From an uncultured Clostridium sp. (lineage in GTDB: Bacteria; Bacillota; Clostridia; TANB77; CAG-508), in the NCBI GenBank assembly GCA_947569365.1, contig CANOSM010000008.1, positions 1 through 64,000 of the forward strand: 64,000 bases of DNA. Direction: 5' to 3'. The notes beneath the pieces were generated by a model. It did no database searches, had not been told where the DNA came from, and was given only the letters and a program-made list of their open reading frames with translations. Shown piece by piece: positions 8,177-17,371 of this stretch (position 1 is the first letter of the stretch; each line of letters opens with the position of its first letter). The position numbers were made by a program, and so were the translations under genes.

Positions 8177-9360
8177 ACATAAATCCTATATCAGTAAGTG
8201 AGCTAAATAAATATGTAAAAGATATGGTAGCAGAAGATGAATTTTTAAATAATGTGTTTGTAAAAGGAGAGATATCAAATTTTAAACATCATTATACAGG
8301 ACATATGTATTTTACACTTAAAGATGATAAATCTTTAATAAAATGTATAATGTTTAAATCATCTACTGCTACCCTTAATTTTATGCCTAAAGATGGAATG
8401 AATGTAAATGTATTTGGAACAGTATCAGTTTTTGAAAGAGATGGTGTATATCAAATATATTGCAAAGCAATGCAAGAAGATGGTATAGGAGACTTATACA
8501 CTAAATATAAAGAACTAAAAGATAAACTAGAAAAAGAAGGATTATTTGATGAGGAACATAAAAAGAAGATACCATTTATGCCAGAGAGAATAGGAGTACT
8601 TACATCTCAAACAGGAGCTGTAATAAAAGATATTATAAATGTATCTACAAGAAGAAATCCAAATATATACATAAGATTATTTCCAGTTCCAGTACAAGGA
8701 GAAGGAGCAGGAGAAAAAATTGCAAAAGCAATAAAAATAATGAATGAGAAAAACTTAGCTGATGTACTTATACTAGCAAGAGGAGGAGGATCTTTAGAAG
8801 ATTTATGGCCATTTAATGAAGAAATTGTTGCAAGAGAAATATATAATTCTAAAATTCCAATAATTTCAGCAGTAGGACATGAAACAGATTTTAGCATATC
8901 TGACTTTGTATCAGATTTAAGAGCACCAACACCATCTGCAGCTGCAGAACTTGCTGTAGCAGATATATATGATTTAAAAGACAGAATACAACTTTATGAA
9001 AAAAGATATAGAATATTATTAAACAGAAAATTAGAATTAATGAAAATGCGTTATAAAAACTGTATTAATAGGAAAACATTCACTAATCCTAAAGATAAAA
9101 TAAATGAAGAATACATTAAATTAGATAACTTACTTAAAAAAATGGAAAAATCTATAACAGAGAAAGTAAACAAATATAAAATAAAATCAGTAGAACTTAT
9201 AACTAAATTAGATACTTTAAGTCCATTAAAAACCTTAACAAGAGGATATTGTGTAACTGAGTATGAAAATAAAATAATTAAATCCTCTAAAAACTTAAAA
9301 AAAGATATGGAAATACAGATTAAATATTCAGATGGACAAGTGAATGCAAAGATTTTATAG
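8173..9360 (+). CDS. xseA: Exodeoxyribonuclease VII large subunit
   Basis: 395 residues. N-terminal OB fold (about 5-100, with the GEISNFKHHYTGHMYFTLKD signature), a catalytic domain with RGGGSLEDLWPFNEE and GHETDFSISDFV, then a coiled-coil region. ExoVII degrades single-stranded DNA to oligonucleotides. It uses a TTG start inside the 3' end of nusB (ttga overlap), implying translational coupling. Confidence 0.96.
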   Translation: MNINPISVSELNKYVKDMVAEDEFLNNVFVKGEISNFKHHYTGHMYFTLKDDKSLIKCIMFKSSTATLNFMPKDGMNVNVFGTVSVFERDGVYQIYCKAMQEDGIGDLYTKYKELKDKLEKEGLFDEEHKKKIPFMPERIGVLTSQTGAVIKDIINVSTRRNPNIYIRLFPVPVQGEGAGEKIAKAIKIMNEKNLADVLILARGGGSLEDLWPFNEEIVAREIYNSKIPIISAVGHETDFSISDFVSDLRAPTPSAAAELAVADIYDLKDRIQLYEKRYRILLNRKLELMKMRYKNCINRKTFTNPKDKINEEYIKLDNLLKKMEKSITEKVNKYKIKSVELITKLDTLSPLKTLTRGYCVTEYENKIIKSSKNLKKDMEIQIKYSDGQVNAKIL

Positions 9361-9369
9361 GAGGAAATA

Positions 9370-9558
9370 ATGGAGGATAAAAAAAATTCAATTAGCTCAG
9401 GATTAAAAATAATTCCTATTATTGCTATTATAGCTATAATTATAACATTTGTTTTAATATTTAATATGAAAAATAAAATTATAGAAAATAATGAAAAAAA
9501 GGTTAATAATCAAAATACAACTGAAAATAAAGTAAGTTATATACAAAACTATAAATAG
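9370..9558 (+). CDS. Small single-span membrane protein between xseA and xseB
   Basis: 62 residues: short polar N-terminus, one Ile-rich membrane span (about 14-32), then a charged Asn/Lys-rich tail. It has a proper aggagg RBS and sits in operon spacing (9 bp and 15 bp). I do not recognise the family. It may be a lineage-specific insertion into the xse operon. Confidence 0.65.
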   Translation: MEDKKNSISSGLKIIPIIAIIAIIITFVLIFNMKNKIIENNEKKVNNQNTTENKVSYIQNYK

Positions 9559-9573
9559 ATTGGAGATAAGAAA

Positions 9574-9804
9574 ATGAAAAATGAGAAAAGTTTTGAAGAA
9601 TTAATAGATGAACTTGAAAATATTGCTGATTTATTAGAAAGTGATAAATTAAACTTAGATGAATCAATGAAAGAATTTGAAAAAGGAATGCAGATTTCTA
9701 AACTTTGTAATGAAAAATTAGAAAATGCTGAAAAGAAAATAAATATATTACTAGAGAAAAATGGAGAGATTGTAGAAGAAACTTTTAATGTAGGAGAAGA
9801 GTAA
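9574..9804 (+). CDS. xseB: Exodeoxyribonuclease VII small subunit
   Basis: 76 residues. SFEELIDELENIADLLES...LDESMKEFEKGMQISKLCNEKLENAEKKI is the classical XseB helical hairpin. It forms the accessory subunit of ExoVII with XseA. RBS ggaga. Confidence 0.94.
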   Translation: MKNEKSFEELIDELENIADLLESDKLNLDESMKEFEKGMQISKLCNEKLENAEKKINILLEKNGEIVEETFNVGEE

Positions 9805-9806
9805 AT

Positions 9807-10244
9807 ATGCATATAGAAACTATAGTACAAAATAAATTTATATACATACCAGTTTTATTATGGCTAATTATACAGACCGAAAAGGTTATTATAGATTTGA
9901 TAAAAAATAAAAGATTTAATTTTAAAAGAGTATTTGGTGCAGGAGGAATGCCAAGTTCTCATAGTGCAATAGTAACATCACTAGCAGTTCTTATAGGGAA
10001 AGAATATGGATTTGATTCTGGAATATTTGCAATTTCAGTAATATTTGCTTTTATTGTAATGTATGATGCAGCAGGAGTTAGAAGAGCTGCTGGAAAGCAA
10101 GCTGCACTATTAAATAAAATTATTGAAACACCAGGACTTAAATTTGAGCAAGTTCAAGAAAAGCTAGTTGAAGTTCTTGGGCATACTCCATTTCAAGTTT
10201 TTGTAGGAGCACTACTTGGGATAATGGTTGGATTGATTTTCTAA
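9807..10244 (+). CDS. Divergent PAP2 family (DUF212) membrane protein
   Basis: 145 residues and four predicted membrane spans. GAGGMPSSHSAIVTSL and YDAAGVRRAAGKQA are signatures of the DUF212/YuiD family, a distant relative of PAP2 acid phosphatases. The SSHS element matches PAP2 motif 2. The substrate is unknown, possibly a lipid phosphate. It starts 3 bp after xseB. Confidence 0.85.
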   Translation: MHIETIVQNKFIYIPVLLWLIIQTEKVIIDLIKNKRFNFKRVFGAGGMPSSHSAIVTSLAVLIGKEYGFDSGIFAISVIFAFIVMYDAAGVRRAAGKQAALLNKIIETPGLKFEQVQEKLVEVLGHTPFQVFVGALLGIMVGLIF

Positions 10245-10283
10245 AATAATTTATAAATGTAATAAAAAATAGTTGTAAAAATG

Positions 10284-10322
10284 TTATACCTATTATATAA
10301 AATATATAGGTATAATTTTTTT
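10284..10322 (+). terminator. Terminator between the DUF212 gene and fhs
   Basis: TTATACCTAT/ATAGGTATAA inverted repeat with an AT loop, followed by seven T. It ends 20 bp before the fhs start, so it could also act as an attenuator in the fhs leader. Confidence 0.65.
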
Positions 10323-10341
10323 AGATTTAGGAGGGATAAAT

Positions 10342-12015
10342 ATGAGTGATATTGAAATTGCAAGAAGTATTAAAATGAAAAAAATAACAGACATAACAGA
10401 AAAATTAAATATACCAGAAGAATATATAGAGCAATATGGAAAGTATAAAGCAAAAATATCTATTGATTTTTTAGATAGTATAAAAGAAAAAAAGAATGGT
10501 AAATTAATACTTATAACGTCAATAAACCCAACACCACTTGGAGAAGGAAAGACAACAGTTGCAATAGGACTTGCAGATGGAATTAATAGATTAGGAAATA
10601 AAGCAATTTTAGCTTTAAGAGAACCATCCCTTGGCCCAGTATTTGGAATTAAAGGTGGTGCAACAGGAGGAGGTTATGCTCAAATCGTTCCAATGGAAGA
10701 TATAAATTTACACTTTACTGGAGATATACATGCAATAACATCAGCAAATAACTTACTTTCAGCAATTATAGATAATCATATTTTTCAAGGTAACGAACTA
10801 AAAATAAAAAAAGTTATATGGAAAAGATGTGTTGATTTAAATGATAGAAAATTAAGAAAAATTGAAGTTGGTCTTTCAAATGAAAAAGGAATGACTTCAA
10901 GAGAAGATGGATTTGATATATCAGTAGCATCTGAAATTATGGCAATATTTTGTTTAGCAACAGATATTAAAGATTTAAAAAGAAGAATTGGAAACATAAT
11001 TATTGGTTATAATGAAGAAAATAAACCAGTATTTGCAAAAGATTTAAAAGCTGATGGTGCAATGACAGTACTTTTAAAAGATGCATTTAATCCAAATATT
11101 GTTCAAACATTAGAGGGAAATCCTAGCTTAGTACATGGAGGACCATTTGCTAATATTGCTCATGGATGTAATAGTGTAATTGCTACAAAATTAGGATTAA
11201 AACTTGCTGACTATACAATTACAGAAGCAGGATTTGGTGCTGATTTAGGAGCAGAAAAATTTATAGATATTAAATGTAGAAAAACAGGACTAAAGCCTGA
11301 TGCGGTAGTATGTGTTGCAACAATAAAAGCTCTTAAATATCATGGTGGTCAATCAATAGAAGATATAGAAAATGAAAATTTAGAATATTTAGATAAAGGA
11401 ATAGAAAATCTATTAAAACATATAGAAAATTTAAAAGATAAATTTGGATTAAATGTAGCTGTTGCAATAAATAGATATAATAAAGATACAAAAGAGGAAA
11501 TAAAATTATTAGAAGAAAGATTAAAAGAAAAAAATGTAGAATTAAGCTTAACAGAAGTATGGGCAAAAGGTGGAGAAGGTGCAGAAGATTTAGCAAAAAA
11601 GGTAATAGACTTGTGCAAACTAAATGAAAATAAAAAATTAAATTTTATGTATAATGATAATGAAACAATAGAAAATAAAATTAGAAATGTTGCTCAGAAA
11701 ATTTATGGAGCAGAAGATATTGAATTTAGTGATAAAGCAAAAATGCAATTAAAAGAGATTGAAGAAAGCAGAATAGATATAAGTAATTATCCAGTTTGTA
11801 TAGCAAAAACTCAATATTCATTTTCAGATGATCCAAAAAATTTACTTTGCGAAAATAAATTTAAAATACATATAAAAGAAATAATATTAAAAAATGGAGC
11901 AGAATTTATAGTTGTTATTGCAGGAAACATATTTACTATGCCAGGACTTCCAAAAGTTCCTGCTGCAGAAACAATAGATATAGATGAAAATGGAAATATT
12001 ATAGGAATATTTTAA
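10342..12015 (+). CDS. fhs: Formate--tetrahydrofolate ligase
   Basis: 557 residues, the usual length. It makes 10-formyl-THF from formate, THF and ATP, feeding purine synthesis, Met-tRNA formylation and, in acetogens, the Wood-Ljungdahl methyl branch. The P-loop is TPLGEGKTT (about 64-72). PSLGPVFGIKGGATGGGYAQ and the C-terminal FTMPGLPKVPAA are highly conserved in the family. RBS ggaggg. It stands alone. I see no other Wood-Ljungdahl genes in the window. Confidence 0.97.
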   Translation: MSDIEIARSIKMKKITDITEKLNIPEEYIEQYGKYKAKISIDFLDSIKEKKNGKLILITSINPTPLGEGKTTVAIGLADGINRLGNKAILALREPSLGPVFGIKGGATGGGYAQIVPMEDINLHFTGDIHAITSANNLLSAIIDNHIFQGNELKIKKVIWKRCVDLNDRKLRKIEVGLSNEKGMTSREDGFDISVASEIMAIFCLATDIKDLKRRIGNIIIGYNEENKPVFAKDLKADGAMTVLLKDAFNPNIVQTLEGNPSLVHGGPFANIAHGCNSVIATKLGLKLADYTITEAGFGADLGAEKFIDIKCRKTGLKPDAVVCVATIKALKYHGGQSIEDIENENLEYLDKGIENLLKHIENLKDKFGLNVAVAINRYNKDTKEEIKLLEERLKEKNVELSLTEVWAKGGEGAEDLAKKVIDLCKLNENKKLNFMYNDNETIENKIRNVAQKIYGAEDIEFSDKAKMQLKEIEESRIDISNYPVCIAKTQYSFSDDPKNLLCENKFKIHIKEIILKNGAEFIVVIAGNIFTMPGLPKVPAAETIDIDENGNIIGIF

Positions 12016-12100
12016 AATATGTATAGAAAATGCCTTTATTGGTAAAAATATTAAAAATTAAGTTAATAATTATAATATTTTGAAAATAGAGGTGTTTTTT

Positions 12101-12838
12101 ATGCAAAATAATATCAAAAAAAATAGCATAGATAAAAAAGAGAAAAAAATTTTAAGTAAAAAGATGATAATAGCAATAGTTCTTGTTCTTCTAATGGGAA
12201 TTGTAGCATCTGCTTTTTATGCATCATATCTAAACAATATAAGTTATGCAATTTCTAAATATGGATCTTCTGGAAAAGAAGTTAAACAAATACAAGAAAA
12301 ATTAAAAAGATGGGGATATTATACAGGAAATGTTGATGGAGTATATGGAACAAAAACAGTAGATGCAGTAAAGAAATTCCAAAGAAAAAATGGTCTTACA
12401 GTAGATGGTATTGCAGGAAAGAAAACTCTTGCTAAAATGGGAATATATTCATCTAGTAATACATCTAACAGCTCAACTACAAATTCAAGCGATGCTAAGC
12501 TTTTAAGTAGAATAATATATGCAGAAGCAAGAGGAGAGCCATATGAAGGACAAGTTGCAGTTGGTGCAGTAGTGTTAAATAGAGTTAAAAGTTCATCATT
12601 TCCCAATACAGTATCAGGAGTAATATATCAATCTGGAGCATTTGATGCTGTAAGTGATGGACAAATTAATATGACTCCTGATAAGACAGCAGCTAGTGCT
12701 GCAAAAGATGCTTTAAATGGTTGGGATCCATCATATGGATGCACATTTTATTTTAATCCGTCAACAGCTACTAGTAAGTGGATATGGTCAAAAACACAAA
12801 TAGTAAAAATAGGAAAGCATATTTTCTGTAAAGATTAA
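12101..12838 (+). CDS. SleB-like cell wall hydrolase with peptidoglycan-binding domain
   Basis: 245 residues from the ATG preceded by gaggtg; an earlier TTG at 12080 lacks a RBS. One N-terminal membrane span (about 22-42), a PG_binding_1 domain (about 55-112, SSGKEVKQIQEKLKRWGYY...VDGIAGKKTL), a Ser/Thr/Asn linker, then a Hydrolase_2/SleB catalytic domain with the Glu-containing IIYAEARGEP motif. It resembles the spore cortex-lytic enzyme SleB and related lytic transglycosylases. With no ypeB next to it, a spore role is only inferred. Confidence 0.88.
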   Translation: MQNNIKKNSIDKKEKKILSKKMIIAIVLVLLMGIVASAFYASYLNNISYAISKYGSSGKEVKQIQEKLKRWGYYTGNVDGVYGTKTVDAVKKFQRKNGLTVDGIAGKKTLAKMGIYSSSNTSNSSTTNSSDAKLLSRIIYAEARGEPYEGQVAVGAVVLNRVKSSSFPNTVSGVIYQSGAFDAVSDGQINMTPDKTAASAAKDALNGWDPSYGCTFYFNPSTATSKWIWSKTQIVKIGKHIFCKD

Positions 12839-12865
12839 ATAAAAAGTAAATTTTTTGATATTCAA

Positions 12866-12910
12866 GAAGATGAATTGTAAAGAATAAAAATACAAATTCA
12901 TCTTTTTTTT
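12866..12910 (+). terminator. Terminator after the SleB-like gene
   Basis: AGATGAATT-GTA pairs with TAC-AAATTCATCT around an A-rich loop, followed by eight T. Confidence 0.8.
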
Positions 12911-12955
12911 GTAAAAAATTTGAACATATATCATAGGTAAATTTACATATATAAA

Positions 12956-12984
12956 TTGACAAAAGCAAAACATATTGATAATAT
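12956..12984 (+). promoter_or_regulatory. Promoter of the YqeG-prepilin peptidase-pepP cluster
   Basis: TTGACA - 17 nt - TAATAT, 26 bp before the YqeG start codon. Confidence 0.6.
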
Positions 12985-13009
12985 GTAAATAGAAAAAATG
13001 GAGGAAGAA

Positions 13010-13507
13010 ATGAACATTTATCCAAATTTATACTTAGATAGCATAAAGAATATTAACCCAGAACTTTTAAAGAAAAACAATATAAAAGGATTAATATTAG
13101 ATGTAGATAATACATTAATAGATTATTATAAAAACTTAGTATCAGGTGCAGAAGATTGGTGTAGAGAGCTAAAAGATGAAGGAATTAAATGTATAATCGT
13201 TTCAAATAGCAATAAAAAAGAAAAAATTGAAACTGTTGCAAAAAAATTAGATATTCCATATATACTCTTTGCCAAAAAGCCATTCAAGTCTGGATTTATG
13301 AAAGCTTCTAAACAATTAGAAATAGATCCTAGTAAAATCGCTGCTGTAGGAGATCAAATTTTTACAGATATAATTGGAGCAAATAGATGTAATATGTTTT
13401 CTATTTTAGTAAAACCAGTTGATAAAAAAGATATTTTTATAACTTGGATTAAAAGACCAATAGAAAATGTTTTAATTAAAAGATATTTAAAAAAGAAAGG
13501 TAAATAA
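13010..13507 (+). CDS. YqeG family HAD IIIA phosphatase
   Basis: 165 residues. HAD motif I is LDVDNTLID, motif II is the Ser in IIVSNSNK, motif III Lys is in AKKPFKSG, and motif IV is GDQIFTDIIGAN. This is the YqeG subfamily, related to phosphatidylglycerophosphate phosphatases. I chose the ATG at 13010 because ggagg immediately precedes it; the ATG at 12998 would lie upstream of that RBS. It is followed 1 bp later by the prepilin peptidase gene. Confidence 0.88.
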   Translation: MNIYPNLYLDSIKNINPELLKKNNIKGLILDVDNTLIDYYKNLVSGAEDWCRELKDEGIKCIIVSNSNKKEKIETVAKKLDIPYILFAKKPFKSGFMKASKQLEIDPSKIAAVGDQIFTDIIGANRCNMFSILVKPVDKKDIFITWIKRPIENVLIKRYLKKKGK

Positions 13508-13508
13508 T

Positions 13509-14285
13509 ATGTACTTTAATGATATACATATAATTATATATTTAGTGGTAGGATTGCTAGGATGTTTAGCAGGACAACTTGTAGGAATGCTTAATAATAG
13601 ATTTGCAAACCATAAAGAGATATTTTCAAAACAAGCATTTAAAGAAATGAAAATTGCTTATGAACCTCATTATATATTTATGGCTTTAATATCAATAATT
13701 TATATAATATTACTATATGTTATTGGAATAGATATAAAAAATTGGTATGCAAATATAGATTTAATAGCATACTTTTTATTAATTCCAATGTTAGTATCAG
13801 CATTTTCTATAGACTTAAAATATGAAATTATTCCAAATAGATTAGTAATAAATATGTTAGAAATCGGACTTATCACTACATTTGCAAATGGAATTTTTAA
13901 TCCTAATGGAACTAGTATTGCTTTTGATAGAATTACTGGTTTATTTGTAGGAGGAGGAATTTTTTTACTAATAACTATTATTGGAGGACTTATTGCTGGA
14001 AAAGAGGCAATGGGTATGGGTGATGTTAAATTTGTTGGTACTTTAGGATTATTTTTTGGAATTAAAAATATACTTATGATTTCAGTTATGTCATTTTTTA
14101 TAGGTGCAATATTAAGTATTTTGATTATATTATTTAAGATTAAGAAACCAAATGAATATATACCATTTGGACCATTTATAGTAGTTTCTACATTTATAGC
14201 TATATTTACTCCTGAAACTGTATTATTTAATGTTTTATGGTTTATTTTTTCAGGGGAATGGTTTATGAAGTTAATTTATAGATAG
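13509..14285 (+). CDS. A24 family prepilin peptidase-like protein
   Basis: 258 residues with about seven membrane spans. The two catalytic Asp motifs of type IV prepilin peptidases are recognisable: D in SIDLKYEIIPN and the GMGDVK motif. The N-terminal Cys-rich methyltransferase domain of PilD is degenerate. No pilin or secretion genes are nearby in this window. It is co-transcribed with the YqeG gene and pepP. Confidence 0.88.
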   Translation: MYFNDIHIIIYLVVGLLGCLAGQLVGMLNNRFANHKEIFSKQAFKEMKIAYEPHYIFMALISIIYIILLYVIGIDIKNWYANIDLIAYFLLIPMLVSAFSIDLKYEIIPNRLVINMLEIGLITTFANGIFNPNGTSIAFDRITGLFVGGGIFLLITIIGGLIAGKEAMGMGDVKFVGTLGLFFGIKNILMISVMSFFIGAILSILIILFKIKKPNEYIPFGPFIVVSTFIAIFTPETVLFNVLWFIFSGEWFMKLIYR

Positions 14286-14297
14286 GGGGAACATTTT

Positions 14298-15386
14298 ATG
14301 AATGAAAAAATAAAATGGCTTAGAGAAAAGTTAAAAGCCCAAAATTTACAGGGAATGATTGTATCAAATCCAATAAATATTAAATATTTAACTGGGATAG
14401 AAGCAGAAGGAGTTTTGCTAATCACACTAAAAGAAAACATATTTATAACAGATAGTAGATATGTTGAAGCAGTAAATATGGTACTTACAATAGAAGACGA
14501 AATTATAGTAAATGATAAAAAGTATTTAACTAAAGAAGATTATGATGGATTTTTTATGTTTTGCGAAAATGTAGGATTTGAAGAAAAATATGTTACACAT
14601 TACGACTATACAAATATGATGCATATGTATAGAGTAAATCTAATGGAAACAGAAGATATAATAGAAAAACAAAGGATTATAAAGGATGAATATGAGATAT
14701 CTTGTATAAAAAAAGCATGTAAAATAACAGATGATTGTTTTGAACATCTAAAAACTTTCATAAAAAAGGGAATGACAGAAAAAGAAATTGCTTTTGAAAT
14801 AGAAAGATATATGATAACAAATGGAGCAGATGATATATCTTTTGATCCTATCGTAGCTTCTGGTCATAATTCATCAATGCCACATGCTGTTCCAACTGAA
14901 AGAAAAATAAAAGAGGGAGACATTATAATATTAGACTTTGGGTGTAAATATAAAGGATATTGCTCTGACATGACAAGAACAGTATTTATTGACTATGTAG
15001 AAGATGCATATAAAGAAGTTTATGACTTAGTTTTAAAAAATAATGAAATGACAATTAATGATATAAGTGAAGGAAAAAATATAAAAGTATTAACAAGAAA
15101 TATTAATGATGACTTAAAACTAAATAATTATGTAGCAATGCATTCACCAGGACATGGTGTTGGATTAGATATTCATGAAATGCCATATTTTTCACCTAAT
15201 GTAGATAATATTTTAAAAGCTAATATGGTAGTTACAGTTGAGCCAGGGATATATGTTCCTGGAAGGTTTGGTGTTAGAATAGAAGATACAGTGTTAGTTA
15301 CAAAAGGAGCAGGGTCAAGACTTACATTATCTACGAAAGGTTATACAGTAATAAAAAGCAATCTAGAAAATAAAAAATTAAGTTAG
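14298..15386 (+). CDS. pepP: Xaa-Pro aminopeptidase (M24B)
   Basis: 362 residues: creatinase-like N-terminal domain, then a pita-bread M24 domain. The metal ligands are visible in DFGCKYKGYCSDMTRT (two Asp), HSPGHGVGLDIHE (His), EPGIYV (Glu) and RIEDTVLV (Glu). It removes N-terminal residues preceding proline. RBS gggggaa. A pepP-type gene directly before efp is the conserved Firmicute order, broken here by an inserted reverse-strand gene. Confidence 0.94.
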   Translation: MNEKIKWLREKLKAQNLQGMIVSNPINIKYLTGIEAEGVLLITLKENIFITDSRYVEAVNMVLTIEDEIIVNDKKYLTKEDYDGFFMFCENVGFEEKYVTHYDYTNMMHMYRVNLMETEDIIEKQRIIKDEYEISCIKKACKITDDCFEHLKTFIKKGMTEKEIAFEIERYMITNGADDISFDPIVASGHNSSMPHAVPTERKIKEGDIIILDFGCKYKGYCSDMTRTVFIDYVEDAYKEVYDLVLKNNEMTINDISEGKNIKVLTRNINDDLKLNNYVAMHSPGHGVGLDIHEMPYFSPNVDNILKANMVVTVEPGIYVPGRFGVRIEDTVLVTKGAGSRLTLSTKGYTVIKSNLENKKLS

Positions 15387-15528
15387 TATGATATAAAAGA
15401 TAGAATGTTAAAATTAAAGTAAAATGTAATAATAAAAGCTTATTAATATAAAGCATAAGTATTTTACACAAACATTATTATATATATGGTACTTATTTTA
15501 TATATTTGTTATAAATTCTTTAATATGG

Positions 15529-15560
15529 AGAACGGTGGTTGTTATAATAACCACCGTTCT
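15529..15560. repeat. Perfect 12-bp inverted repeat after pepP
   Basis: AGAACGGTGGTT and AACCACCGTTCT flank an 8-nt loop. The stem is unusually GC-rich for this genome and there is no T-run on either side. It could end both convergent transcripts, bind a protein, or be a scar. It lies between pepP and the foreign-looking gene at 15583. Confidence 0.7.
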
Positions 15561-15582
15561 ATGAAACGTTTTGGAACTGTTA

Positions 15583-16002
15583 TTAATCTTTACGAAATAC
15601 ATATATAATAAAGAAAATTAAAAATACAGCTAACTCAGCAATTAAAAAGTATATAATAGGTACATCTAATGGAACATATATTGTCCAATCACGCCAATGT
15701 ACCTTGGAGTAGCTTTTTGATATTTCTAAGGTATTATTATTAAGTGTAGCAGTCATTTTGAATTTTGTATTTTCATCAGTTATAAATTCTCCATCTGAAC
15801 TATAAATAGCAGCGGAATACACCTTTGTTTTAAGTTCTGAATACTCAAATGAATTTGTTTCAAGATGCACAAGAGAATAATAAAGTATCATGCCTAGTAA
15901 TACAAATCCAGCATTTAACAGTGCTTCCTTAAATCGATAATCATTAGGTAGACATAACATCCAATCAATAATGTTGCTTATAAAATTCTTAATCCGTTTC
16001 AT
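15583..16002 (-). CDS. Two-span membrane protein of unknown function, possibly acquired
   Basis: 139 residues from the ATG preceded by agaaaggag. Membrane spans lie at about 25-45 and 110-135, with a polar extracytoplasmic segment between. I do not recognise the family. Codon use differs from its neighbours (ctg, gtg, tcc, acc, ggc, cgt, cga) and codon 3 is CGG, which conserved genes here avoid. It interrupts the usual pepP-efp order. These points suggest recent acquisition. Confidence 0.65.
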   Translation of the reverse strand: MKRIKNFISNIIDWMLCLPNDYRFKEALLNAGFVLLGMILYYSLVHLETNSFEYSELKTKVYSAAIYSSDGEFITDENTKFKMTATLNNNTLEISKSYSKVHWRDWTIYVPLDVPIIYFLIAELAVFLIFFIIYVFRKD

Positions 16003-16263
16003 ATAAACTCCTTTCTTTCTAGCCACTTTATTATAAGTAGCTATCAACTTGTATACTTTTTTTCGCTGTACCTGCGAAATGATAATATTATATTATATTT
16101 TACATAATATTTCAAGTGGATATCTCATTCCAAAGTAGTAATGAATAAAAAATTTTTAGTATTATTTAAATTGTGTTTCTTGAAATCTGTTATTGTAATC
16201 TTTTTACTCTTTTTCTTTTTTCTTAAAAATTCACAAAAAGTCGTGATAAAAGCTAGTATATAC

Positions 16264-16292
16264 TTGATTTTATGAGAGATTTATAGTATTAT
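16264..16292 (+). promoter_or_regulatory. Promoter of efp
   Basis: TTGATT - 17 nt - TATTAT, 59 bp before the efp start. The rest of the 348-bp gap from 16003 to 16351 is AT-rich with nothing else I can identify. Confidence 0.5.
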
Positions 16293-16351
16293 ATAAAAGT
16301 AATTTAAAATGTAAATAAAAATGTATTAAATAAAATTTAGGAGGATTTATT

Positions 16352-16918
16352 ATGGCAGACGTATATATGGCAGGAGATTTAAGAAATGGAACAACTTTTG
16401 AAATGGACAATTCAGTTTTTAAAGTAGTAGAATTTCAACATGTAAAACCAGGAAAAGGAGCTGCATTTGTAAGAACAAAGTTAAAAAATGTTATTACAGG
16501 AGCAGTTATTGAAAGAACATTCAATCCATCAGAAAAATTACAAGGTGCAGAAGTAGAAAAAAGAGATATGCAATATCTATATAATGATGAAGATTTATAT
16601 TATTTTATGGATAATGAGACATATGAACAAATACCATTAAATAAAGAGCAAATAGGAGATGCATTAAAATATATAAAAGAAAATATGAATGTAAAAATAT
16701 TATCTTTTAAAGGAAATGTATTTGCAGTAGAACCACCAATGTTTGTTGAATTAGAAGTAACATATACAGAACCAGGATTTAGTGGTAATACTACAACTAC
16801 ATCTGGTAAGCCAGCAACACTTGAAAATGGCTATGAAATATCAGTTCCATTATTTATTAATATAGGTGATGTTATAAGAATAGATACTAGAACTGGTGAA
16901 TATATGGAAAGAATTTAA
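16352..16918 (+). CDS. efp: Elongation factor P
   Basis: 188 residues. EF-P rescues ribosomes stalled at polyproline. The KOW-like N-terminal domain ([19 protein letters not shown]) and the two OB domains are complete, ending in the signature [17 protein letters not shown]. The modified-residue position near 32-34 is PGKG, so Lys33 is available, as in many bacteria. RBS aggagg. Confidence 0.97.
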   Translation: MADVYMAGDLRNGTTFEMDNSVFKVVEFQHVKPGKGAAFVRTKLKNVITGAVIERTFNPSEKLQGAEVEKRDMQYLYNDEDLYYFMDNETYEQIPLNKEQIGDALKYIKENMNVKILSFKGNVFAVEPPMFVELEVTYTEPGFSGNTTTTSGKPATLENGYEISVPLFINIGDVIRIDTRTGEYMERI

Positions 16919-16944
16919 AAAGACAAAAGGAGATCACTGTTAAA

Positions 16945-17367
16945 GTGCCAAAAATGAATGAGACTTATAAAAAAATAATTGAAACTCTTGAGAAAAATAT
17001 CAAAAAGGAAGAGGAATTTTACTTAGCGAAAGAACAGATTGATAATATTATAAAAGATATTATAGAAGATTATGATACTATGTTTGAAAGATATGATGAA
17101 AAAATAAGAGATTTAGAAGAAACTCAAGCAGAATCAATGAAAAAAATTGATAATTTAGAAAATAGAGTGAAATATTTCGAAAAAATGCTAGAGATGGAGG
17201 ACTATGATATATTTATTACATGTCCATACTGTGGTTATGAATTCCAGACAGATTATGATGAAGATGTAAGTGAAATTCCATGTCCTGAATGTGGTAGAAT
17301 TATAGATATAGACTGGTCTGAAAATGATGATAGTGATGAAGATGAAGACGAAAGCGAAGAAGAATAG
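16945..17367 (+). CDS. Coiled-coil protein with C-terminal zinc ribbon
   Basis: 140 residues from a GTG start with an aaggag RBS. Residues about 1-90 form a charged coiled coil. A zinc ribbon follows (CPYCGYEF...CPECGR), then a very acidic tail (DDSDEDEDESEEE). It resembles the small CD1247-like zinc-ribbon proteins found after efp in Clostridia. The function is unknown. Confidence 0.75.
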   Translation: MPKMNETYKKIIETLEKNIKKEEEFYLAKEQIDNIIKDIIEDYDTMFERYDEKIRDLEETQAESMKKIDNLENRVKYFEKMLEMEDYDIFITCPYCGYEFQTDYDEDVSEIPCPECGRIIDIDWSENDDSDEDEDESEEE

Positions 17368-17371
17368 AGTA

